The position numbers and the translations under genes are program-made. From positions 1,706,255 through 1,770,254 of the forward strand of contig NW_017265138.1 in the NCBI RefSeq assembly GCF_001638985.1: 64,000 nucleotides of DNA. The letters run 5' to 3'. A model generated the notes under the pieces. It was not told where the DNA came from, did no database searches, and saw only the letters and a list, made by a program, of their open reading frames with translations. Shown here in pieces: positions 13,611-23,072 of this stretch. Numbering within the stretch: the stretch's first letter is position 1; each line of letters begins with the position of its first letter. This stretch comes from Phycomyces blakesleeanus NRRL 1555(-) (taxonomy: Eukaryota > Mucoromycota > Mucoromycetes > Mucorales > Phycomycetaceae).

Positions 13611-15356
13611 CTATACAGAGGCATATCCACCACCTCGTCGATTGGAAGACATAGAGTCCATGACATGGGTAATTAAATCCTAAAAGTAGAAGAAAAGTCA
13701 TTAGTTTGACAGATACTTTCTTTGATTCTGATTCTGTAATAAACTTGCCTTGATTAAATAAGGAAGCTCAATCCAGAAGTCTGTAAAGTGCAATGTTCAG
13801 TGTGCAGTAAAATGTATAATGCACAATGTGTTTTTATAGATTATCAGATTATCAAGATTTACATGTAAACAAAATACCATCACTAAATCTTGAGTTTACT
13901 TACCACGGTGAGGGAGTAGATCAATACCACGGGCATTGTAGACCTTGTAGTTATACAGAGCATAACCTCCAAAATATAGTCCTATCAATAAACCGACGCT
14001 AGTATATCTCTGGTTAGGTTTGTGTCCGTATGACGACTGTATCGAGACTTTTTCTTTAAGACTTACAAGGTGAAGAACACACCGATGCTAGACATCCCTT
14101 CATTTATATCCTTTGGTGGTACATCTTTATCTTTTGATGGCTCATCTTCTGATGGCTCATCTTCTGTTGGCTCATCTTCTGTTGGCTCATCTTCTTTAGG
14201 GATCTTTTCTTTTGGCTGAGCTCTAGAAAGAAGAATAAGAAGAAAACACCGAATCAAAGACAGTCGATTTTTCTGTTAGTAATGACAGTAGTTTTTTGCT
14301 TTTTTGCTTTTCTGCTTTTTGGTAGACAAAAGAGCACACATGTACTCACCCACATGCAAATACAGTCTTCCAATGGACAGCCAATACATTGCTTTTAAAA
14401 GACACAATCGTAGGTTCATTTGGGTCTTCCTGTTTAATAAGTAAATATTTGATCTGACATTGGGGTATTGTTATCATACTGTACTTTTGTAGGCTGAGAT
14501 GTGTCACATTCGAGAGTTATCAGGGCAGATAGTGATTTGTTATTAATATGTTCACCGCCAAGGCTAATAGATAGCTGTGCACCGTCTATCATCATTTAAT
14601 TAGAATTTTAGTGATGATTGTTATCAATACCAATACATCAACCTTTTATTTTATTTTATTTCATGGCTTACTTTGTGACAGATCCTGCTCTGTATTATTC
14701 GGTACTTCAACTGTAGCATTTAGCTTGGATCTTAAGCATCCAGTAGAAGAATAAGAAAAATTATTAAACATCATTCTATAGCATGTATATAAAGAACACC
14801 ATTACTACCCTTCGAATTCACCAGCAATAGCTTGTACATGAGTAACTCTATCGCTCCCTTTTTTTGTATTAATTACACGTCTACAGATATACTAAGATAT
14901 ATAAAAGAAGAAGGAAAGGGAGAAAAAGATAGACTGTAAGTCTACAATATCAATCAACAACAAATGAAGATAAAAACATGCTCACAGTTCTATCTTTACA
15001 AAAGTCTTCTTCGTCGACATCACTAGGTCTATTCAAGGCGTCACATATATTGATCTCTGTCTGAGTAGAAGTTATTGTAGGATATGTTGTCTCATTATGC
15101 ACAACAACAAATGGACTATATACAATTCATGATACCAAAAATAAATAAATAAATAAATAAATGAGTGAATGACAAAACGTGGGCTACATGCAACAAGATT
15201 ATATTACTAGTGTAATCATTACCGATTCAACCTGGACAGATCCAGTTCCCAGATTCCATTAGATTCTAATTTGTATCCACTTTTACAGTAGTCTTGGATG
15301 CATAATACGTATGTACTAAAGTACAGCACTGATATAAAAATTGGTATATAACGCAT
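13611..15356 (-). CDS. ATG27: Atg27-like type I membrane protein
   Basis: Homologue of Atg27, a single-pass protein with a mannose-6-phosphate-receptor-like lumenal domain that helps move Atg9 membrane during autophagy. Ten exons (15356-15223, 15115-14986, 14891-14809, 14730-14672, 14585-14485, 14429-14350, 14222-14067, 13998-13904, 13780-13749, 13679-13611) join without a frame break into 312 residues. They encode a signal peptide (MRYIPIFISVLYFSTYVLC), a lumenal domain with spaced cysteines (DFCKDRTYICRRV; ITLECDT), and an acidic linker of repeated EDEPTEDEPSEDEP. One membrane segment (GVFFTFVGLLIGLYFGGYAL) and a short tail LPHRDFWIELPYLIKD...GGGYASV, the typical Atg27 ending, follow. The last intron uses a GC donor with perfect consensus (AAG|GCAAGT). 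The gene lies ~0.5 kb downstream of, and on the same strand as, the start of the Atg22-like gene. Confidence 0.88.
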
Positions 15357-15959
15357 AATGTTTAGTAATGTGTAATTCAATATGGAATCTTCGTTTCTTT
15401 GTTCAAAGGGGTAATGTGACGTGTATCAGCCAGTCAGCCAGCCAACCAGTCCGGTGGGTTAGGTAGGTCAGTCAGTCAGGCACAAGAAACTTGCAGGATT
15501 TCAACTAGGAATGTCTAGCTCCGACTTTTTCAAGAGAGGACCTCAAAATTTAGGGGAGCAGTAACAATCATGATCCACTTATCCATTGCCTTTTTTTTTG
15601 TTTTCTTTGTTAATAGCAGTATATCTTTAAAGATATATAAAATGAGTAATATGCATATCAATTACAACATCTAACTAACCTCATTATTATCAATATCAAA
15701 AGGCCTTTCTTTAACTATTGGTTGTATCCAGGCTTAAATACAAAGATTTCATTCAATAGTAATAATATTCTATTAATAGGATAATATTAAGCTTCAAATG
15801 TATTAAAATCATTAAGAAATTTAATTAAAGCACAGTGTTTATCACAACCATATGATTCTGTTTTTTTTGGTACTATTAGTCTCTCACTAGTACTCTTTAT
15901 CATCTTTTTTATTATTCTGTAGTGTGGCTATTTAAGATATATATAAAGAAGAAGCCATA
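15357..15959. other. Intergenic, upstream of ATG27-like gene
   Basis: Probable promoter side of the Atg27-like gene. A CAGT/CAGC-rich stretch (about 15427-15481, cagccagtcagccagccaac and similar) is visible. No coding potential was recognised. Confidence 0.4.
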
Positions 15960-16626
15960 TATTATATATGCATTGATATATAATAAATTTGAGGGATAAA
16001 TAGATGAGGAGCGAAAAATAAAAGCAAAAAGCAAAAAGTAGAGTGAGAAATATTTGCCATTGGAATCACCAACCCCCCACAAAGCAAGATACAAGATATT
16101 TTTGCTGACCCAGTACACATTAAGAAAATGAGTATCGCCAAAGACATATTCCCATTGAGAGCGCCATCTTGCATGTGGGCGTGACGACCATCCGGAATAT
16201 CTTGAAAAGTCGGGTTTGGTTGTGTCCAACAGCCACATTCCACACAGACAAATGTCAAACAGTCATGCTATATTTAATGCACGCCTTTTTTTGGAAGGGT
16301 AAGAAAAGAAAGAGTAAATGAAATAGCATTACAGTCAGAACTATTGTGAGAAAGTGAGCACAATAAGGCTTACCTTATCCACCAAAGGACTCTTCCAACA
16401 GTTATCACGACCATAATTTAGAATTATACTCTATTCCAAACCACCTCCGCCGAGCAAGTGTCAACACTTGTGTAGTGGTCGAGGAAAGCAAGTTTCTGTA
16501 GGAAAGAGCAAATGGTGGGATTTGTTGGAGCTGGCGGTTTTTTCTATCAAGGAAATTTTCAAGAGAGAAAGGAATATTTGCAGTAGCTGGTAGAATAAAA
16601 GTCTCTAGCCAGATGATGTCAAGCAT
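15960..16626 (-). pseudogene. Possible decayed gene, unknown family
   Basis: Several short frames look protein-like but do not join cleanly. One frame ends near 16405 (RRWFGIEYNSKLW). Another reads GRDNCWKSPLVDK up to a GTAAGC donor at about 16376. An exon after TATAG at about 16269 continues with LTFVCVECGCWTQPNPTF. The cysteine and tryptophan content is unlike random AT-rich DNA, yet frameshifts and stops are needed to connect the parts. No family is recognised. Confidence 0.25.
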
Positions 16627-16968
16627 GAGGGCAAAAACACATGTTCAACGTCAAATGTTTTGAAAGGAGGATATTTAGATAAAACTGCGAGTTAAAGGGC
16701 TTAACATCAAATCTTGATCTCGTACTCGAAAATTGCAAAGTCTTAAAGTTCCTGATGCTCTTTTAAAAGAAGACCCTTCTCATTTTATCCGCTGCTCAAA
16801 TACATCTTTCATAACATAACAAAAAGAGATGACCTCAAACTATCTACAGGCACTATCAAGACAAAAGGGCTTTATTTTCCCAAAGGAGAATGTCATACAA
16901 CTAATGATATTACTTGAACAAATTTAAATGAAGGTCAAGCTAGAAGTCTCAAAAACTATCTTCTTCTT

Positions 16969-16992
16969 CTTTCTTTCTTTCTTTCTTTCTTC
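16969..16992. repeat. (CTTT)n microsatellite
   Basis: Short run of CTTT/TTCT units in intergenic DNA. Confidence 0.7.
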
Positions 16993-17208
16993 CTTATACC
17001 TTTCAAAGTTACTTTAGTCTAATCGTAAAATAAGATTCATTGCGCCTGAAAAAAAAGTGAGCGATTGGTTTAAAATCAAGCCATGCGATTAGTATCTTGT
17101 AATTGAATATATATAATAATTGAGAAAAAGAGCACCTGGAGATGTGTTTATGGAGCTAAGGGTAAACTCTGCCCTAAATATAACTCCATATTATACGAGC
17201 ACACATGT

Positions 17209-17280
17209 ATACATACATACATACATACATACATACATACATACATACATACATACATACATACATACATACTTACTTAC
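17209..17280. repeat. (ATAC)n microsatellite
   Basis: About sixteen uninterrupted ATAC units followed by degenerate TTAC units, in the gene-free stretch before the F-box gene. Confidence 0.9.
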
Positions 17281-18560
17281 GTAAGGTGCTTAAAGATTGA
17301 TGGATCAACATGAAAGAAAAAGCCAATTCACCATATTTAGAAATCCTACAAGTCCAGAAAAGTTTATTCATTTATGAAATCCATAAATGATGACCTTGCA
17401 GAAAAACAGGGACAAAATCTTTCAAATGGGAAAAACATATGGTATTTAATCATGGTTTCTATCAGTACTTCCCCATAAAAGATATAGATTCTTTCTTTAT
17501 TCTATTGCTCTGTCTTATTCATTTTTCTCTTGATCCCTTGTTTGCCTTATAAGCTGGTATAAGTAATTATTTATATACGAGCCTGTATTTATATACTATT
17601 TCTAAAATAGGCGATTGATCTATTTTTTGCGATTGATTCATCCTTCTGTGATCACCTCTTGTACATTGTTACATAGAATTATACCTCTATATTTTCTACT
17701 CAATTTATTCATATTATAATTAAACTTATCTATTTAATTTTTCACCTTCTTTTCATCGATTTTGTACAATTTTACCTAACCAATAGCTTGAACTATCAAG
17801 GTGTATTTTATTTCATTTTGGTATATTTCTTTCGCCTAAATTATGCACTTTTCTAAATATTATTTAAGCGTGTCTTATTATTGCTGTTATTCTTAAGTCT
17901 CATTAAATCTATTTGTCCCCGTAAGGCACCTATAGAAATAAGAGTCTGTACCAAAAGTGTGACATTATAAACCTAATTATAGTATAGTAATAGTAATGGT
18001 TTTACCATATCACATAACCTTTTATATTACTAAGTTGTACAATAGCTATCTATAGTGAAGATGAGAAAAGACTAGTTTAGGTAACTAAATGCTAGAGAGA
18101 CAAATGTAGAAAACTTAATACAGATGATGTTTATTAATTGTAATTGAATAGAAGAATTTATACTAGAGGAGAAGATACTCGTATACAAGGAATGTGTGTA
18201 TGTATGTTTGTATGTTTGCATATCTAGCCTTGCTTATATCGTAGCAGCAATAACGACAGCTAACAAACAAAGAACATATAATAAAGAGAGAGAAAGATAT
18301 ATACAGCAAACAGATACACAGATAGAAGCAATGGAAACGGCCAGAGCAACTTGTGCTTGCGGAGATAGCAGCGGGACTTATCCTTGGACACAACAGTTGC
18401 ATACAATATAATACATCTTTCTCACGTATTACATTCAGTAAAGAGCAGAAGTTCTCTTCTCCCAAAGACAAAAATCACAGGGATCAGATAGTGCTACCTT
18501 GAGACCATTAAACCAGGCTGAGTGTGAGCGTGAGCGTGGCTTGTGTTGATTTTCTTAATT
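17281..18560. other. Intergenic, nothing recognised
   Basis: AT-rich DNA upstream of the F-box gene. The open frames on both strands at 18163-18471 are low-complexity and lack family resemblance. Confidence 0.45.
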
Positions 18561-18563
18561 ATG

Positions 18564-18572
18564 TATATAAAA
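18564..18572 (+). promoter_or_regulatory. TATA-like box before the F-box gene
   Basis: TATATAAAA lies 80-88 bases upstream of the start codon at 18652. It is followed by a pyrimidine-rich leader (CTTCTCTTCC, then repeated CATTC and CTCTC). The spacing suits a TATA box with transcription starting in the CT-rich tract, but the surrounding DNA is AT-rich and the match may be chance. Confidence 0.4.
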
Positions 18573-18651
18573 CAGTTCAAAGCTTACACTTGGCACTTCT
18601 CTTCCATTCCATTCCATTATCCTCTCCTCTCCTCACCCTGCCTTATCAACA

Positions 18652-20544
18652 ATGGCAGCAAGATTACCTGACGGCGTTCTGAACATAATTCTCAGTGAAC
18701 TAGGTCAAAGAGATATAAAGGCATGCTTTGGTGTATGTAGAAAATGGAACACGATCTTTGTCCCTGATACTTGGAAATTCCTTAAAATTACGGAAAAAGA
18801 TAAACTTCTCGCTCTCTGTAAATTGCTCATAACACCTACAGGAGAGGCAAAAGACTACGACTATGTAAAAAGGATCGAACTTCCACACCCCCTTGGCGTA
18901 CTCGAAGCGGTCCTGCTTATTCAACAAAAGTTCCCTCACATAACGGAACTCGATACTCATTTCAAAAACTTGTTCAGACGAGAGCCGATTGAAAAGGTTG
19001 CTTTTAGCCGCTGGGCGTCTTTAACAAATCTGCGATTCAGTGCCATCTTTGATTACGGTAGAGACTGTATGGATGCTTTCTTTAAAGGATTGCTGGATTT
19101 ACCCCAGCTAGAGGTTCTGACATATGACGCCAAGCTGAGGAGTATACCAGTCAATTTTGAAGATCTCGATATCATACACACAAATGCACCACAGCTAAAG
19201 ATCCTAAACATCTATATCATGATCATCCACTTATCTGAGAGAGACATCGAGCTTCTAGAAACACACGATCGGATGTATCAGCTAGAAGAAGTCAATATAC
19301 AGCTGCTTTCTGATGATTACCGATCACTGGCTTACCTTGCAAGCAAGTACCCAACAATGAAAAGCCTGGATTGGGAATATAGGGAGAGATCTGACTTGGA
19401 GCAATATTACCGTGAAGTACCCGAGCTGTTCTCCATAAAAGAAGATTACTTTGAAGAAGCCCAGTCATTACTTTTGGGTATGGAGGAAAAGCCATTCCAA
19501 CAACTGGAAGAATTTGGCCTAACCTGCGACGAATCTGATTATGCTCCCAGACTCCGGGTCTTAAATCTTCTCAATACGCTCGATGTGCCGTATACCAGTT
19601 TCCATATCGAGAAGATTAATAAACTGCATTATGTACCACCCAATAATGAACTGCTCGAAACTCTTGATCAACTGCCGTCAACAATCACAGGCATATCTCT
19701 GAACTGGAAGTCATTAAATAATGACTATAAACAAGCTTTACAACAGCTCGGCTTGTATGATTCCTTGTCGAGTTTAACTATCGTTTCTAAGTTTCTCAAA
19801 GTTGAACTGGATGTCCTGTTTAATACCTGCAGAAACCTAAAGTCTTTGTCGCTCGATTGTCGTATCTGCATTTCTGACGATTACCTAGACACAGATCCGA
19901 GCTTCCAACTCGATTCAGTGGTCTTGGATGGAGGTTCATTTGATTCGTCCGCGTTGGCTTACCTTGGGAGACATTGCCTTGATTGCAAAAATTTCTCTTT
20001 CGAAAGATCCACACTTCTTTACGAAAGCTTAGTTGACACTTCTTCTGTCCAGATCGACATGACTTGGGCAAATATCAAAAATCTAAAGCTTTTCAACGCA
20101 GCGATCCCTGAAGACGAATGGACGGGACATTATTCATCAAGCACAATACGTCTTTTATCTGTGACTCAAGCATATCCTTTATCACATAAAATAAATTATG
20201 ACAACGACAACGACAATGAGCCTGATATCGAGTTATCTACCAGCTCTGCTACCAAGACAGAGTGGTTCTTCCTTCCTAAAGAGTCACGCTATGGATCTAC
20301 TGAATATAACAAGGAATTGAGCAAGAGTCAAGGAAGAAGTATCGAAGAATACTTTTTATCTGCTGAAGAGGATCGCTACCTCGATGCAAGCGCCTTCATT
20401 AATCTTTATGAAAAGACAAATTTGCCCATGACAAGCTATGTGAAACAACTCAGAAAATCGGGTTGGGAAGAGGAATGGAAGAAAATTCTAGAATATGGAT
20501 ATATAAATCTAACGGTAAAATCTAGTGTCAATATAATTATATAG
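18652..20544 (+). CDS. F-box/leucine-rich-repeat protein
   Basis: Probable substrate-recognition subunit of an SCF ubiquitin ligase. It is a single exon of 630 residues. Residues ~4-45 form an F-box (LPDGVLNIILSELGQRDIKA, then CFGVCRKWNTIF), which would bind Skp1. The rest consists of irregular leucine-rich repeats such as LEVLTYDAKL, LKILNIYI, LKSLSLDCRI and LKLFNAAI, spaced as in the many F-box/LRR proteins of Mucoromycota. The start codon is the first ATG after a CT-rich leader, with context ACAATGGC. It is intronless, unlike most neighbours. The substrate is unknown, and such genes form large fast-changing families, so orthology cannot be given. Confidence 0.85.
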   Translation: MAARLPDGVLNIILSELGQRDIKACFGVCRKWNTIFVPDTWKFLKITEKDKLLALCKLLITPTGEAKDYDYVKRIELPHPLGVLEAVLLIQQKFPHITELDTHFKNLFRREPIEKVAFSRWASLTNLRFSAIFDYGRDCMDAFFKGLLDLPQLEVLTYDAKLRSIPVNFEDLDIIHTNAPQLKILNIYIMIIHLSERDIELLETHDRMYQLEEVNIQLLSDDYRSLAYLASKYPTMKSLDWEYRERSDLEQYYREVPELFSIKEDYFEEAQSLLLGMEEKPFQQLEEFGLTCDESDYAPRLRVLNLLNTLDVPYTSFHIEKINKLHYVPPNNELLETLDQLPSTITGISLNWKSLNNDYKQALQQLGLYDSLSSLTIVSKFLKVELDVLFNTCRNLKSLSLDCRICISDDYLDTDPSFQLDSVVLDGGSFDSSALAYLGRHCLDCKNFSFERSTLLYESLVDTSSVQIDMTWANIKNLKLFNAAIPEDEWTGHYSSSTIRLLSVTQAYPLSHKINYDNDNDNEPDIELSTSSATKTEWFFLPKESRYGSTEYNKELSKSQGRSIEEYFLSAEEDRYLDASAFINLYEKTNLPMTSYVKQLRKSGWEEEWKKILEYGYINLTVKSSVNIII

Positions 20545-22486
20545 TTTTTTAAGCACACATTTATGTATGTATACACCGATGTATGAATAAATTCATTAAT
20601 TTTGCTTTAAATGATATTCATGGTTTTAATAATATTCTCTCTAATAAGAAGAAATTCCCTCAAGAATTCTATGGCATTAAATAATTTTCCATTCCTCCTG
20701 CTTTTGTTCTTGTCTTTGCCTTTGCCTTTGCCTTTGCCTTTACTTATTTAAAGGATGATATAAATTACCCAAGGTTTTTCAATCCAATAAAAATAGTATA
20801 ATTGATCGTTTTTTAATAAAAAATAAATAATCTAATTGACTTGTCAAATTTAGATTGTCTTCTTTTTGCTTGCTTGCAAAGGTTAAGACTTAAGATTACG
20901 ATTGCTTGGTAATTCTCAAAAGTATAGTTGATTTTATAGATAGGCGATTTCATTATATCTGCAGGTGAAGATGAGGGTGAAGGTGATTATGAGAATAAAT
21001 ATGAAGGTGGATATGCAGACAACATAATTTAAATTATTAGCCAAGTTAAGGTTAATCTAAAATAAAATAAATAAATGAGTCCACCTTTTTAATTTTAATT
21101 TTAATTTTTTTTTTTTTTTACTACAAAAAAAATCTGCGGACAACAAGCATATCTCCAAGCTTTTGAGCTGAAGATTTAATCTGCAGATTTTAAATTTTAA
21201 AAATTTTCAGCCAATCATTCTTTATTTTTAATATCCGCTATCTACATTTGCAGATTTTAATTCGATGTATATTTATCGGAGCCAAAGAATCTTAGCTTTT
21301 AATATCCGCTATATATCCAGATGGATCTGCAATGGGCAGAGATAATGAAACCCCCATTGTTTTTATTTTTATTTGCAGAAAAGCAAAAGAATATTCGTTT
21401 GCTAGTAGTTTTGTGTGTCAAAGTTGCTTCTTAATCAAACCTGTTAAACTACACAAAAGGTGTGTAAAGCAACCACAAGCAAACAGCATAGAAAGGATTG
21501 AATTGTACTTTCATGTATAGTCTTATTCTAAAAATATTAAGCTTCTTAGAAACCTTAATGTATGTGGCTTTTGTTATAGACTGATGGCTGATAGACCTAT
21601 AAGCACATAAGCTAAAAAGAAATCAGCCGCTTTAGTATCATTTGTAACAAGAAGACTAAAAGAAAAAGAGAAAAGTAAGTTGGTTGTCTGGGAACTCTTT
21701 TTTTCTTTTCTTCAAAAGATTTTCACACTTACTTTGACAAATAACAATAGCTGTGCATGTATTGGTTATAATCCTTTTTAAACTGTTTATGAAAATAAAT
21801 CTTGCCAAGTGAACTTTGATAAACGAGAACTTTCTTTAACCTCCCAATATATGTATGTATGTATGTTTGTATACACAACTAAATAAAGAAAGATCAAGTG
21901 ATTGTGGAAATGATACAGGTGGAAATCTAGCAATTTACCTCTTTCTTTCTTTTTTTCCTTTTTTTTTTGCCTTTTTCGTTGCCTAGAAATGTGAATTTTT
22001 AGCGAGAATTGAGCATAACAAGATTCTATTGTATTCTCTATTATTCTAAATGTTGTACCTTTGTGTTTCACTGAAAAAAAAATTTACAAAAGAAAGTGGT
22101 CCCTTTCATGACAAATTTGTGTTCAGTAAGTTGTACACAGATTGTATCAAAGTCAGTGAAGGTTGTACAGAATCTGCCTTCTACACAGAAGCCATCTTAT
22201 TCTTTTATTTTATTTTGTTGCTATAAAGCTGTAGTTATATATATTATTATTTAGAAAGTGTTAATACAAGGCTTCCTCGAGGTAATTTTAGATTCCTTTG
22301 TTTTCTCTGTTCCTAAAGTAACCAACCAATATAAGCTGAAAGAAAAAGGAAGATAAAAAAAATACACACACACACAGAACACAAAGTGTTGGTTTCGATC
22401 ATTATTTTACCATTTTTTTTAGTAATCAAGATGGCATTTGATTTCGAGATAAATTATGTAATTCTTTATTCAAATTCAAATAAAAC
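20545..22486. repeat. Intergenic with short repeats
   Basis: No gene is supported. Visible features are five TTTGCC hexamers at about 20715-20745, a poly-T run near 21107, a region at 21130-21320 where AATATCCGCTAT and TGCAGATTTTAA recur, and an AC run at about 22362-22378. Confidence 0.5.
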
Positions 22487-22632
22487 TTATAGCATATTAT
22501 TAGCCACAGCAGCAAAAACACCAATAAGAATATAGAAGAAGAAGAGGAGGGTATTCAAATCGTCCTCTTTAACTTTAAAGAATAATAATAATATATGTAT
22601 AAAACAAAGATTGTAAAATGGGTATATACCAT
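22487..22632 (-). CDS. Candidate tiny one-helix membrane protein
   Basis: A frame ending at 22487 encodes DDLNTLLFFFYILIGVFAA then VANNML, one strong membrane helix with a short acidic N-terminus. There is no ATG in the right place upstream. However, ATG at 22632-22630 is followed directly by a GTATAT donor, and an AAAGAG acceptor at 22566-22565 would join it in phase, giving a 26-residue protein. Mini membrane proteins of this size exist (for example OST4-like subunits), but there is no convincing similarity. It may be chance in AT-rich DNA. Confidence 0.2.
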
Positions 22633-22639
22633 TATTTAA

Positions 22640-23072
22640 GCAGTATATTGTTTTTACAATAATGTGTATTCTATTCTGAATGTGGATAAAATGCATATTC
22701 TTTTTTAGATGAATATATATATATATATATACTTTATGTGAATTACACCAAATATCTCCTTTTTTTGTTTTTGCCTTTTTTTTTTTCGTTAATTCAACAC
22801 TTGGTCTTCTTTTGGATTGTAAAGCAAATATAAGAATTACATAATTCTAATTATTAATTTTTTTTTCGGGTATAAAGTATAATTGTAATTCTAGCTGTGA
22901 TTTTCACTGTAACTTTGAGTATAATTACAACCGTAACTTATTGTAATTGTAACTATGGTTATAATTGTTGTATTTATTTCCAGAGTAATTATTACTATAT
23001 AATTATTATTTCTTCATGGTAATAAAGCCAACAGCAATAATAATACTTGCAATCATTTCATTATTAATACTA
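22640..23072. other. Intergenic between candidate mini-gene and 5-phosphatase
   Basis: AT-rich DNA with (TA)n at about 22714-22731 and poly-T runs. It includes the 3' flank of the 5-phosphatase gene. No coding signal was seen. Confidence 0.45.
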
